Assembly: GCA_965369445.1 (NCBI GenBank) | Contig: CBDUQU010000100.1 | Span: forward strand, 1 to 11,659 | Direction: 5' to 3' | Length of the DNA stretch: 11,659 nucleotides | DNA from: SM23-73-3 sp965369445 | GTDB taxonomy: Bacteria > Zixibacteria > MSB-5A5 > SM1-73 | Part shown: in pieces, positions 1-8,003 of the stretch | Layout: each line of letters starts with the position of its first letter | How positions within the stretch are numbered: position 1 is the first letter of the stretch | Notes under the pieces: model-generated | What the model was told of the DNA's origin: nothing | The model's database searches: none | Seen by the model: the letters and a program-made list of their open reading frames with translations, nothing else | Program-made: the position numbers and the translations under genes

Positions 1-138
1 CCCTATCTATTTGTCCCTCCAAACATAATTTTACACAAAAGAATTTACACAATGCCGACCTGCTGTTGATCTATCAGGAGAACTAACTAGTGGGCAGCTT
101 CCTTTGAGGGTGCGAGGTGCAAAGAAGTTCTAACCTAT

Positions 139-657
139 CTAGAGCTTGAGCTTCTTCAACTCCTTGGTCAGGGTTTTCAGGACCTCGTCCCTGTTCTCCC
201 TGGTTACCTCAATGACTCTCACGTCCTGGCGGGCCTTTACCTTTTGAGCGAAGGGATGCCGGGCCAGGGTGATGGTCCCCAGAACTGGATTGTCTGCATC
301 CAGCGCCTTTTCGACCACCGCCTGGAACTGAGGCGATAGAAGCTCCATCTTCCCGATCTCGTCTATTACGATGATTTTCTTCTCCATCAGGCACATCTGG
401 ATCTCTTTCACCCCTATCCTGTTGAGAGTATAGACCCCCACGCCATAGTTCCCCACTTTGTACCGGCTCTTGAAATTGCGATGAGCCAGGACCCCCTTGA
501 AGCCGGAAAGGGTAACAACGGCAAATCCCTGCCTCACATTGTCCTCACGTATCTCCTCGGTGTAGAAGCCGCCAGCCGGGAGCTTCAGCTTCTCAAGCAG
601 TTTCCTTATGATGGTAGTTTTACCTACGCTTGGATGGCCGGTCAGAAGAAGATTCAT
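139..657 (-). CDS. THEP1-like nucleoside-triphosphatase (P-loop NTPase)
   Basis: This 172-residue protein matches the THEP1/DUF265 nucleoside-triphosphatase family in length and motif order. The Walker A loop GHPSVGKTT is at residues 7-15, the family-typical GFYTEE follows at about 30-35, and the Walker B strand IIVIDEIGKMEL has its acidic pair at D99-E100. Family members are soluble enzymes that hydrolyse NTPs to NDPs; their cellular role is poorly defined, with links to nucleotide or RNA metabolism proposed. The start is the ATG next to the P-loop. The upstream GGGGTG is only a weak ribosome-binding site. The gene lies about 200 bp downstream of the large secreted-protein gene on the same strand, so it may have its own promoter: a TTGACA (complement of 726-731) lies upstream, but I see no convincing -10. 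THEP1 proteins are common in thermophiles and archaea, so horizontal transfer is possible, though nothing in the sequence proves it. Confidence 0.87.
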   Translation of the reverse strand: MNLLLTGHPSVGKTTIIRKLLEKLKLPAGGFYTEEIREDNVRQGFAVVTLSGFKGVLAHRNFKSRYKVGNYGVGVYTLNRIGVKEIQMCLMEKKIIVIDEIGKMELLSPQFQAVVEKALDADNPVLGTITLARHPFAQKVKARQDVRVIEVTRENRDEVLKTLTKELKKLKL

Positions 658-863
658 ACAAACACCCCGTTATCGAAGTTGACAGAATTCCTTTCCGCTC
701 CAAAGATCACACCCCTGACAGAAATTGTCAAATAGAACTTCTACCTGATTTGGTTGATTTCCGATTTAAATTACCATGGAGGGTAGCCCTTAGTAAAGCA
801 GCAAACGTATCGTAGACATACTGTTTATTTATACTAGCTGTTGGGGCCAGTCGGTGGGGATGA

Positions 864-3752
864 TCATTTCAACAGCAACATTCTCCTGCTGACGCGGAGA
901 TTCTCGATCTCCAGCCTATAGAGATATACCCCACTGGACAGTTCCTGTCCTCTATCGTCCCTGCCGTCCCAGGTGACCCGGTGGTTTCCGGCCGCCTTCT
1001 CCTCGTCCACCAGAGTCCGCACCAACCGTCCCAAAACGTTATATATCTTCAGGCTGACGGGGACAGGTTGAGTCTGCTTAGCACCAACGGTATACCGAAT
1101 TCTGGTAGTCGGATTGAAGGGGTTGGGGTAATTCTGTGAAAGATGGAAATCTGTCGGCGAGCTTTCTTCGTCCGGATTGTCCTCAACCCCGGTCTCGGTG
1201 AAATTAACGGTGTTGAAGAATATGCTGAATCCCAAGCCGGGCACACGGTTGTCCCTCCAGACGGAATACAGAAATGGGCTCCGAGTAGTTATGTCGACGA
1301 GATCCTGCCGAGCTTCGTTTTCGTCATTCACCCTCCTGTTGGAGCCCTGCCGCAAACCGTTCAAGAACGTCTGGAAGTAGACGTCTGATCCTTGCGCCCG
1401 GTGATCGGTCCAGGCGACCATGAAATAACCGTCGTCGGTTAGGGTGACCTTTGGACTCTCAGGGAAGGCGGAAGAATCATCCACAACCATCAGGTTAGTA
1501 TCAATGTGGGCTCCGGAGCTGTCGTATCTCTGGGCAAAGACCATGGTGGAAGAGAAAAACGGCTCGACCCAGGCCACCGCGAAATCTCCTCTCTGGTTCA
1601 CATCCAGATCTGCGCTATACTGGAGAGGATCAGCTCTGTCGCAGTAAATTGCAAAATTGGCGCCGACCTCTGACCCGCCGGGAGCAAACCTCTGGGCATA
1701 TATGCGACTCTGTCCCCCCCTCGCGTCTTGCCACACGACGACGAATCCGCTCGAACTATCCATGGCCACCCTGGGTTGAAGGTGGTCCACGCTGAGGCCA
1801 TCGTCGTTTATCCTGAAACAAGTGTCCCCCGGTTCGCCAGAGGAGGAGAAAAGCCTGCCGTACACATCGTTCTGGGCTCCCTCGGAGGCAGACCAGACTA
1901 CCACGAAGTCTCCGTCCGGCGACATATCGCAACTGGGGGCGAAATTGTTGATCATTCCCTGGCAATTCACTCTGAGATTCCCCCCGGTTGGATTTCCTGA
2001 GTTATCGAACAGTTGAGCATATATCTCCAGCAAGCTCCCCCTTGTGTCTTCCCATACCACCAGCAGATTCCCGGACTCGTCGCAGGCTAAGTCCGGCCTT
2101 CCATGATAGAAACGACCCAGGCTATCGTTTACCATGCGGTCGTCAGACAGCGGGCTGGCAGACTGATCGAATCTTCTCATGAATATGTCTGATTCTCCCC
2201 TTCTGAAATCCTCCCACACCACTGCAAACCCGCCATCCGCCTTTATGGCTATCTGAGGATGATTCTGGCTGGCTCCCAACTCGTCGTCATTTAAGATGAG
2301 ATTTGGCCCGTTGAGGAATCCACCTGAGGTGACGGCCTGAGCATAGATATCATAGTTACCAGCCCGTCTGTCCATCCATGCTACGGTGAAGCTGCCATCA
2401 GGGCGAGAAGACATCGCCAGGCCGTGACGTTCTCCAATGGATTGCGCCTCGTTTATGATGATCGTATCGCTCAACACCTGCCCCAGGGTGTCAAACCTCA
2501 AGGCATATATGGTCGGATCGAACGGCGCATACTCTGTCCACGCCACGGTAAACCTGCCCAGAGTATCCGCAACGATCGGGGGGGAATCCTGAACCACGGA
2601 ACTCGTATCTGAGGTGATGGGAAAGAGAACCGTATCCCCTGAGGGGTTCTCAAACGAGAGGGAGCGTGCAAAAATAACTTCATCTCCATATCTCAAATCC
2701 ACCCAGCCAACCATGAACCGGTCATTTAGCCCCATGCTCACGCTGGGACTGTACTGATCTTCACTGAGCGAGTCTATGTTCACCAGGATATTCTCTCCAA
2801 GTTCGGCGCCGCTGGAATCAAAGCGCTGAACATATATATCCGCATCCAGGTTGCGGTAGTCTTCCCACACCACCACAAAATTCCCGGAGAGCCCCACCGC
2901 CACCTTGGGCGATGTGTGCAACTCACCCCCGTCGTCCTGGTTAACCTTAAAACCTGCTCCCAGGGGATTTCCTGAGGCGTCAAACCTGCGGGCATAGATG
3001 TTGCTTCCCGATCTGGTATCCGCCCATACCACCACAAATTCGCCATCCGGCCAAGAGGAGAGTGCAGGCGACCAGGTGGTAAACGGAATCGGAGAATCGT
3101 CGATCTGGAAAGCGGAGCCGACAGGTAACAGGTCTTTGTGATATTTTTTCCCGCGGATGTCGAAGCCCTCTTCATCTACCCACACCACAACAAAACTGGT
3201 ATCATCTGTCAATGAGACACAAGGCAGGTACTGATCTCTGGGAAAATCCTCTTCGCCCGCCTCGAAGTTGAATCCCTGAGGCGAACCACTGAAGGAATAT
3301 TTCTGAGCGAAAACGTCCAGATCGCCATTTCTCTCATCCTGCCATACGGTCACGAAGCTTCTGTCCGGGAACATAGCAACGGAAGGATCGCTCTGATTGA
3401 ACGAACTGGTGTAGTTCTCTTGGTTAACCATCACATCAGAGATGCCGGCCGACCAGGCTGCTTTCCGTCTCCTGTCGAAGGGAGACTCTTCTTGCCAGCC
3501 GTGTTGCATCCGGATATCTCGCTTCATTGCCAACCCGGGAACCGTAATCGTTTGATCTTTACGGAACACCCCTAGTTCGGAGAGTCTCTCCTTAAGTATC
3601 ACGATGGAGGTGAAACCTGGGTTCTCAGCGTCACGCCGGAGCTTCAGCAGTTCCTCAGCGTAGAACTGAATGCCCCTGAAATCGACGGGATGATCTGCCA
3701 AAGTAACAACCCAGAAAAGCGCAAAGATTATGATCGAAACCTTCAGTTTCAT
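864..3752 (-). CDS. Secreted 14-repeat beta-propeller-like protein with C-terminal sorting-type domain
   Basis: A 962-residue exported protein. Residues 1-19 form a signal peptide (basic MKLK, hydrophobic core, cleavage probably after TLA). Residues about 106-850 hold 14 degenerate repeats of 51-55 residues. Each starts with a strand like FVVVWxDxR, continues as DIYAQRFDSSGxPLG, and ends with a second strand (xPxVAMxxDG). The array starts with the second half of a unit (VMVNQENY...DPSVAMFPD) and ends with a first half (LYSVWRDNR), as expected for a propeller that closes through its termini; 14 units would suit two seven-bladed propellers. Residues about 868-962 are a FlgD-Ig/type A sorting-like domain with NYPNPFNPTT, IYNVLGRLVRTL and SGVYLYRL. 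In FCB phyla such domains direct proteins through type IX secretion or to the surface, but no secretion genes are visible here. The ligand is unknown; the repeats resemble those of hypothetical surface proteins. The Shine-Dalgarno is weak (AGG about 12 nt upstream). Confidence 0.9.
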   Translation of the reverse strand: MKLKVSIIIFALFWVVTLADHPVDFRGIQFYAEELLKLRRDAENPGFTSIVILKERLSELGVFRKDQTITVPGLAMKRDIRMQHGWQEESPFDRRRKAAWSAGISDVMVNQENYTSSFNQSDPSVAMFPDRSFVTVWQDERNGDLDVFAQKYSFSGSPQGFNFEAGEEDFPRDQYLPCVSLTDDTSFVVVWVDEEGFDIRGKKYHKDLLPVGSAFQIDDSPIPFTTWSPALSSWPDGEFVVVWADTRSGSNIYARRFDASGNPLGAGFKVNQDDGGELHTSPKVAVGLSGNFVVVWEDYRNLDADIYVQRFDSSGAELGENILVNIDSLSEDQYSPSVSMGLNDRFMVGWVDLRYGDEVIFARSLSFENPSGDTVLFPITSDTSSVVQDSPPIVADTLGRFTVAWTEYAPFDPTIYALRFDTLGQVLSDTIIINEAQSIGERHGLAMSSRPDGSFTVAWMDRRAGNYDIYAQAVTSGGFLNGPNLILNDDELGASQNHPQIAIKADGGFAVVWEDFRRGESDIFMRRFDQSASPLSDDRMVNDSLGRFYHGRPDLACDESGNLLVVWEDTRGSLLEIYAQLFDNSGNPTGGNLRVNCQGMINNFAPSCDMSPDGDFVVVWSASEGAQNDVYGRLFSSSGEPGDTCFRINDDGLSVDHLQPRVAMDSSSGFVVVWQDARGGQSRIYAQRFAPGGSEVGANFAIYCDRADPLQYSADLDVNQRGDFAVAWVEPFFSSTMVFAQRYDSSGAHIDTNLMVVDDSSAFPESPKVTLTDDGYFMVAWTDHRAQGSDVYFQTFLNGLRQGSNRRVNDENEARQDLVDITTRSPFLYSVWRDNRVPGLGFSIFFNTVNFTETGVEDNPDEESSPTDFHLSQNYPNPFNPTTRIRYTVGAKQTQPVPVSLKIYNVLGRLVRTLVDEEKAAGNHRVTWDGRDDRGQELSSGVYLYRLEIENLRVSRRMLLLK

Positions 3753-4263
3753 CTTTGAAGGACCTGGAGTAGTTTGCGTTTAGGACCAAGCAATCTCATT
3801 ACAGCTTCCCTCTATCTCTATGTACCATAGCAAGATGCATGCCGCAATTTCGAGGTTTTGTCCAGGAAACCGAAATTCAAAAAACCAAGCACAACTACGG
3901 CTTTTCCCTGTATTACAATACGTTATCAGCGCCAGGAAAGCGAGGGGCTACGAGTTCCCTCCCTTTCCCGATGTGAATTTATTTCTCCTATTCACCATGT
4001 GCAAACAGATTCACACCGGTGGCACGAAGTTGCAGAGTATCCAACCGGGGCTCAAACTGAGTCTGAAGAAAAACCACTGCTTGGAGCATCTTCCCCTGTA
4101 ACTGGAATGTATGTGTGACGATAACCGGAGACGGTTTTCGGATTTTGGCGCGCGTTCCGCATTGCGGCCGGAAGTCTGGACAGAAATCGAAATCCTCAGA
4201 GCTTAACCTGTGAAGAATCGTTTTCATAAGAAGGAATTAGAAGATACGCATAACACACAAGGG
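3753..4263. other. 511-bp intergenic region with no supported gene
   Basis: This gap separates the exonuclease gene from the secreted-protein gene, both minus strand. Open frames exist (for example 3858-4118 plus and 3988-4227 minus), but none has a Shine-Dalgarno, a recognisable domain or gene-like composition. On the minus strand the sequence TGTAAT (complement of about 3797-3802) could be a -10 for the secreted-protein gene, but its -35 is poor. A small hairpin, CCGC-ATT-GCGG, lies near 4160. I see no terminator with a T-tract, no tRNA and no mobile element. Confidence 0.6.
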
Positions 4264-5544
4264 TCAGCTTTCCGGGCAAGCGGAAGCTCTCTTAATCTTT
4301 CTCTCCAACCTCGATTTTCGATATTCCAGGGAGCCCAGCCTTCTCTGACATCTGGAGGCAGAGTCTAAGGAGAGATCGGAGTTCAATTGTGCCATGGCCT
4401 TCTCCACGAAAAACAGCGCCTTGCAGTAGTCCCTTCTTTTGTGTTCACAGTACTTGGCTAATTCTTCATGAGCCAAGAGAGAAAAGGGGAACTCTTCTCT
4501 GGTCAGATTTCGCCATATACCGGCCGCCTCCTCCAGGGACCCACTTCTTTTATGAGCGAAGGCCAGGCTGGTGAGTATCCCCTGCTGAAGCTCCACAGAT
4601 GCGTCTCCAGTTAAGGCCTGCTCAAAGCACCTGACACCGGCATGATGGTTGCCCAGACTCTGATGAACTCGACCCAGGCTGTATAAGTCTATAGGGTCCT
4701 CTACCGCAACCAGGTCGAGAGCCTCAAGCGCCCGGTCAATCACCACAGCTAGCTTCAGGAGGGAAACGATATCGTGGCTGTTATGATGAAACACCGGAAT
4801 CAAAGCCCTAACCTCGCCCGTTCTCAGATAGTCAAAATATATCTGGGGAATCATGAAGCCGGGCACGTCTATTTCTCTTCCTACCCCCAAAATCTCTTTC
4901 TCTATGTTGCTCAAGCTGCAGTCCCCGATGCGCCGCTTCCACAAGCGGCGGCTGGGGAATAGGAGATCCAGATGAAACCAGCGGGCCGAATCGAAGTCTA
5001 TCCGATTGACGGTCCACCGGGTTTCCAGAAGCGGCAGATCGAAGCACTTGCCGTTGAAGCTCACCAGGAATTTGAAGTTGCTCATCTTCTCTGCTATGGC
5101 GGAAAGGACAGCTCTCTCCTGGTGAAAGTCTTCCATGAGGTACTGCTCCATACAGAATTCATCGCCGGAGAGATAACCCAAGCCCACCAGGAAAGCATAC
5201 GTCCCCACTCCTCCGGCCAAGCCGGTGGTCTCACAGTCAAAGAAGACAGTTTCTTTCAGATTAAAAGGGCTGCGGTGACTTTCTCCTCCTACGCGCTTTC
5301 TGGGCGAGCAGATCTTGGCCAACAGTTCCCCTTTGAGCATCCAGGATGAGGGAAGCCTGATCTCCCGATGAAGCTTTCCCAGATCGAATCTGTTCCTGAG
5401 CACAACGAACTCGCCGAACTTGTTTCGTACCACCTCCCCACCCAGGACTTCGGTTATTCTATCCTTTTCCCCGGCAAAGACGACGCCCCTTTTCCCCATC
5501 GAACCCAATCTGGCGAGATTCTTTAATCTGTCTTCCAGCTCCAT
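4264..5544 (-). CDS. YprB-like DEDD-family 3'-5' exonuclease with C-terminal TPR-like region
   Basis: A 426-residue protein with a ribonuclease H-like exonuclease domain at residues about 97-280. All DEDD positions are visible: Exo I FFDCETTG (D103, E105), Exo II FNGKCFDLPLL (D169) and Exo III HHNSHDIVSL (H254, D258). This matches the RNase_H_2/YprB family of predicted metal-dependent exonucleases; the substrate is unknown. Residues about 285-410 are helical and repeat-like (LYSLGRVHQSLGNHHAGVRCFEQAL, then AHKRSGSLEEAAGIWRNL), resembling TPRs that could bind a partner. The first 95 residues contain the LPSSWMLKGELL element often seen in this group. It starts 26 bp after the PHP-gene stop with a GAGAGA ribosome-binding site close to the ATG, so the two genes are probably co-transcribed. 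The exonuclease call is secure; whether it acts on DNA or RNA cannot be read from the sequence. Confidence 0.86.
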   Translation of the reverse strand: MELEDRLKNLARLGSMGKRGVVFAGEKDRITEVLGGEVVRNKFGEFVVLRNRFDLGKLHREIRLPSSWMLKGELLAKICSPRKRVGGESHRSPFNLKETVFFDCETTGLAGGVGTYAFLVGLGYLSGDEFCMEQYLMEDFHQERAVLSAIAEKMSNFKFLVSFNGKCFDLPLLETRWTVNRIDFDSARWFHLDLLFPSRRLWKRRIGDCSLSNIEKEILGVGREIDVPGFMIPQIYFDYLRTGEVRALIPVFHHNSHDIVSLLKLAVVIDRALEALDLVAVEDPIDLYSLGRVHQSLGNHHAGVRCFEQALTGDASVELQQGILTSLAFAHKRSGSLEEAAGIWRNLTREEFPFSLLAHEELAKYCEHKRRDYCKALFFVEKAMAQLNSDLSLDSASRCQRRLGSLEYRKSRLERKIKRASACPES

Positions 5545-5570
5545 GATCTCTCTAAGGGATGAAATCCAGC

Positions 5571-6422
5571 TTACTTCCTCGCTGTCTTGATCTTCACCTT
5601 GACCTTTTGTTTCAGTTTCTCCACCAGGAGATACGCTTCCTGAATACCTTCCCCAAGTTGATCGACTTCATGAGCATCTGATCCAAATGCGACTATCTCC
5701 ACGCCCTTCTCCAGCGCCAGCTTGACAATCTCCAATCCCGGACAAAACTCCTTATGTCCTTTTCGCATAACCCCGGTGTTTATCTCTATCCCCACATCAT
5801 TTCCTGCCATAAGTTCAAGCACCGGCTCGACCAAACCCCTATGACCGGTAAGAATCTCCTCCCCGTAGAAAACCAACCCGTATTTCTTATAGCCATCCAG
5901 GTGCGCCATGACGTCAAAGAGTCCGCTTTGCACGGCACGTCCAAAAACCCGGTAGTATTCCGAGAGCATCTCTTTGGCGCTTTTGCTCTCGAAGTAGGCT
6001 CCAGCCTCCTTGGATGCGGTGATGGCGATGTGATCCAGGCAGTGCACTGCTCCCAATCGATAGTCGAGGTCAAACTGATCCAGCTCCCGTCGCAGTTTCT
6101 CCTCTATGTGCGGCGCATAGTCCACCTCCAGGCCGACTCTCACCGTGAGCCCGGAAGGGCCGTACTCTTCGCCGGCTCTTCTCACGTCATCGATGTATCT
6201 CTGAACGCTGTTAATCGACAGAGGAACCATTCGGCCATCGATTCGCACAAAAGCATCTATATCTTTTCGGAACGGATCGGAGTCGTAATGAGTGGTGAAG
6301 CAGATCTCCTCGATACCCAACTCCAATGCTCTCCGGCAATACTGATCGACGGTGCCGGTGGCATCCAGGGAGTAACCGGGGTGAACGTGATAATCGGCTT
6401 TGTATGGCTCGTTTAATAGCAT
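5571..6422 (-). CDS. PHP-domain phosphoesterase, histidinol-phosphatase-like
   Basis: A 283-residue PHP-superfamily metal-dependent phosphoesterase, the size of HisJ/HisK-type histidinol-phosphatases. Metal-binding motifs are complete and in order: HVH at 12-14, TTHYD with H45, GLEVDY with E99, GAVHCLD with H127, MAHLD with H174, and GSDAH with D249 and H251. These build a trinuclear site for hydrolysing small phosphate esters. In histidine synthesis the reaction is L-histidinol phosphate to L-histidinol, but no other his genes lie nearby, so another phosphorylated substrate is equally possible. The C-terminus is lysine-rich (KLKQKVKVKIKTARK). The ATG start is the first before the metal motif, although its Shine-Dalgarno is weak. 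The downstream neighbour 26 bp away is the exonuclease gene, so the two may share a transcript. Confidence 0.85.
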   Translation of the reverse strand: MLLNEPYKADYHVHPGYSLDATGTVDQYCRRALELGIEEICFTTHYDSDPFRKDIDAFVRIDGRMVPLSINSVQRYIDDVRRAGEEYGPSGLTVRVGLEVDYAPHIEEKLRRELDQFDLDYRLGAVHCLDHIAITASKEAGAYFESKSAKEMLSEYYRVFGRAVQSGLFDVMAHLDGYKKYGLVFYGEEILTGHRGLVEPVLELMAGNDVGIEINTGVMRKGHKEFCPGLEIVKLALEKGVEIVAFGSDAHEVDQLGEGIQEAYLLVEKLKQKVKVKIKTARK

Positions 6423-6549
6423 AGATAGACCACAGGTTTAAACCGTTCCTCGAAAATTACTACGTCTGCACTGGGCTTATTATTTTCCGCAGGGAGGCAA
6501 AACTTTCGGCTCGTCTAAATCTTGAGAGCCAGCGGGTAACGCCCAAGAT

Positions 6550-7176
6550 CTACACACCAGCTAATAAGGGGTTATGTTGTCTCTCTTCCCCGATGCTGGA
6601 CGCCGGTCCATGACCGGGATAGATCAGACAATCGTCCCCCCTGGGGAGCAGCTTCCTTTTGATGGAGTCAATCAGCTTCTGGAGGGACCCGCCTGCAAGA
6701 TCGGTCCTTCCAACAGAGCCACAGAAAAGTGTGTCGCCGGTGAAGATCATCCTGTCCGTGACGAGTGAGATTCCCCCGGGAGTATGTCCGGGCGTATGCA
6801 GAACCTCAAGCGTGCTCTCTCCGAACCGAATCTCATCCCCTTCCTTCAATGTCCGGTCTGCTGCACACGGATCGGCTCCGCTGTCCATAAGAAATGGCTG
6901 AGCTTGACCGGTCGGTGAGAGCATGGGTGAGTCTTCTGCATGAATCAGCGCCTCCGCGCCGGTGGTCTTTTTCAGTTGAGCTAAGGCGCCGGTGTGATCA
7001 AAATGACCGTGGGTCAGAACTATATATTTGACCTTCAGTTCTGACGCCTCTAGTTCTCGTCTTATATCCTCGAAATCTTCGCCCGGATCAATGACCACCG
7101 CATCCTTGGTTTTCTCATCACCCAGGATATAGCAATTGGTCTCAAGCAGCCCCACCACAAGCGTTTTGAGTATCAA
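6550..7176 (-). CDS. MBL-fold metallo-hydrolase (glyoxalase II-like, YcbL type)
   Basis: A 208-residue metallo-beta-lactamase-fold hydrolase. The dinuclear metal site is complete: THGHFDH (H56, H58, D60, H61), HTPGHTPG (H131), TGDTLF (D148) and PGHG (H189). The start ETNCYILGDE, the internal GSVGRTDLAGG and the C-terminal IGEERQHNPLL are typical of small glyoxalase II-related YcbL proteins. They hydrolyse thioesters such as S-lactoylglutathione, but the substrate in an organism that may lack glutathione is unclear. Translation starts at TTG, supported by a GGAGGGAG ribosome-binding site 7-9 nt upstream and no better in-frame start. It lies 133 bp downstream of ogt, with a large hairpin (7217-7260) between them, so shared transcription is uncertain. 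Confidence 0.88.
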   Translation of the reverse strand: MILKTLVVGLLETNCYILGDEKTKDAVVIDPGEDFEDIRRELEASELKVKYIVLTHGHFDHTGALAQLKKTTGAEALIHAEDSPMLSPTGQAQPFLMDSGADPCAADRTLKEGDEIRFGESTLEVLHTPGHTPGGISLVTDRMIFTGDTLFCGSVGRTDLAGGSLQKLIDSIKRKLLPRGDDCLIYPGHGPASSIGEERQHNPLLAGV

Positions 7177-7216
7177 ATCTTCGCTCCCTCCAGTCTCCCC
7201 GCTGGCTGTTGGTCTT

Positions 7217-7260
7217 CTCCCGCCTCTGGGGAGCCCATACGGGCACCCCTCCGGCGGGAG
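7217..7260. repeat. GC-rich long hairpin between ogt and the MBL-fold gene
   Basis: An imperfect inverted repeat. Outer arms CTCCCGCC (7217-7224) and GGCGGGAG (7253-7260) pair over 8 bp. After a 3x3 internal loop, GGGG (7228-7231) pairs with CCCC (7246-7249), and after one mismatch GCCC (7233-7236) pairs with GGGC (7241-7244) around a 4-nt loop. Neither side has a T-tract, so a classical intrinsic terminator is unlikely. It may be a dispersed palindromic element or an RNA hairpin that modulates read-through from ogt. Confidence 0.6.
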
Positions 7261-7309
7261 CCTTGCGATTGATCAGCGAACGCACAGGCTGTAGAAATCT
7301 CTTCCTGTC

Positions 7310-7813
7310 TCAGATGGCTGCTCTCTCCAGGGTCAGCAACTTCCGCTTGACACCCAACCCACCACCATATCCTCCCAGGCTGCCGTCGCTTTTGACCACC
7401 CTATGGCACGGTACAACTATCGGAACAGGGTTAGCACCACAGGCGGCCCCCACCGCCCTGGCCTTATTTCTTCCTCCGACTCGCCCTGCCAGCCATCCAT
7501 AGCTTTTGGTCTGGCCTGGTGGGATTTTCTGCATTGCCTTCCACACCCTCTTCTGAAAAGCAGTGCCACCGGATAAATCCAGGGGCTGTCTGAAACTCAC
7601 CTTTTTTCCGGAGAAGTACCTCTTCAGGTCTTTCTTCAAGGAGGAGAATTTCTTCTCATCCTTCTTCAACTTGATGCTCTCGTCCTCTCTCAACGCATAT
7701 AGGAACCTCTGCCATCTGCTTTTGGGAAAGGTGATAAAATTCAGGCCCTTGTCTGTCCGGGTGGCAAGTATCTCGCCCACGGGGGACTTGAAAGTAGTAT
7801 AATAGAGTTTCAT
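7310..7813 (-). CDS. ogt: Methylated-DNA--[protein]-cysteine S-methyltransferase
   Basis: A 167-residue suicide repair protein that transfers alkyl groups from O6-methylguanine (and O4-methylthymine) in DNA to its own cysteine. The active-site motif is VVPCHRVV with acceptor C136. Other signatures are GTAFQKRVWKAMQKIPPGQTKSYG (84-106, the DNA-binding helix-turn-helix region), ARAVGAA with the arginine finger R119, GANPVPI with hinge N128, and the C-terminal SLGGYGGGLGVKRKLL. The ATG at 7811-7813 is chosen over an upstream in-frame ATG at 7849 because it follows a strong GGAGGAG Shine-Dalgarno and matches the usual family N-terminus. Residues 43-75 are lysine-rich. The gene is 190 bp downstream of lipA, separated by a TCGA-rich repeat tract, so independent transcription is plausible. 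Confidence 0.93.
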   Translation of the reverse strand: MKLYYTTFKSPVGEILATRTDKGLNFITFPKSRWQRFLYALREDESIKLKKDEKKFSSLKKDLKRYFSGKKVSFRQPLDLSGGTAFQKRVWKAMQKIPPGQTKSYGWLAGRVGGRNKARAVGAACGANPVPIVVPCHRVVKSDGSLGGYGGGLGVKRKLLTLERAAI

Positions 7814-7833
7814 TCCTCCTCCTTTTAATAAGG

Positions 7834-7988
7834 CTCGATGCTCGGACATCGTTGTCGATGTTCGTAACGATGTTCGTGTTTCGAAGCTCGAAACTCGAAG
7901 GGTCCTTTATGCTTTTGCCTGTTCCAGCTTCTCGCTTCAAGCCTCCAGCATCGATACCAGCTTCGCCACCGCTAACCGAGCTTCGAAA
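7834..7988. repeat. Degenerate TCGA/TTCG-rich low-complexity tract
   Basis: The core at 7834-7900 consists largely of short units such as CGATGTTCGT (twice, near 7855 and 7868) and TCGAAGCTCGAAACTCGAAG. Related TCGA/CTTCG words continue to about 7988. Composition is unlike the neighbouring coding DNA, and no frame through it is gene-like. It fills the gap between lipA and ogt. It may be a degenerate dispersed intergenic repeat; copies elsewhere in the genome cannot be judged from this window. Confidence 0.5.
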
Positions 7989-8003
7989 ACTCATTCTTCC
8001 ACT

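Noticed and set aside
32..54. Two TTTACACAA copies near the left edge
   Set aside because: AT-rich 9-mers only 13 bp apart at the window edge; no further copies, too little to call a repeat or binding site.
716..731. Inverted repeat TGACA-GAAAT-TGTCA with a minus-strand TTGACA as promoter for the NTPase gene
   Set aside because: The hexamer at the correct spacing (GATCTT) is a poor -10; short repeats like this are expected by chance.
3858..4118. Open frames on the plus strand in the gap between the exonuclease and secreted-protein genes
   Set aside because: No Shine-Dalgarno, no recognisable motif, and two overlapping frames of equal quality; composition looks non-coding.
3988..4227. 79-codon minus-strand open frame
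   Set aside because: The ATG lacks a ribosome-binding site and the product has no domain I recognise. A short conserved gene or repeat cannot be excluded, but I cannot support it.
5754..6416. 220-codon plus-strand open frame
   Set aside because: It is antisense to the PHP gene, which has a complete set of metal-binding motifs; the frame is a codon-bias shadow.
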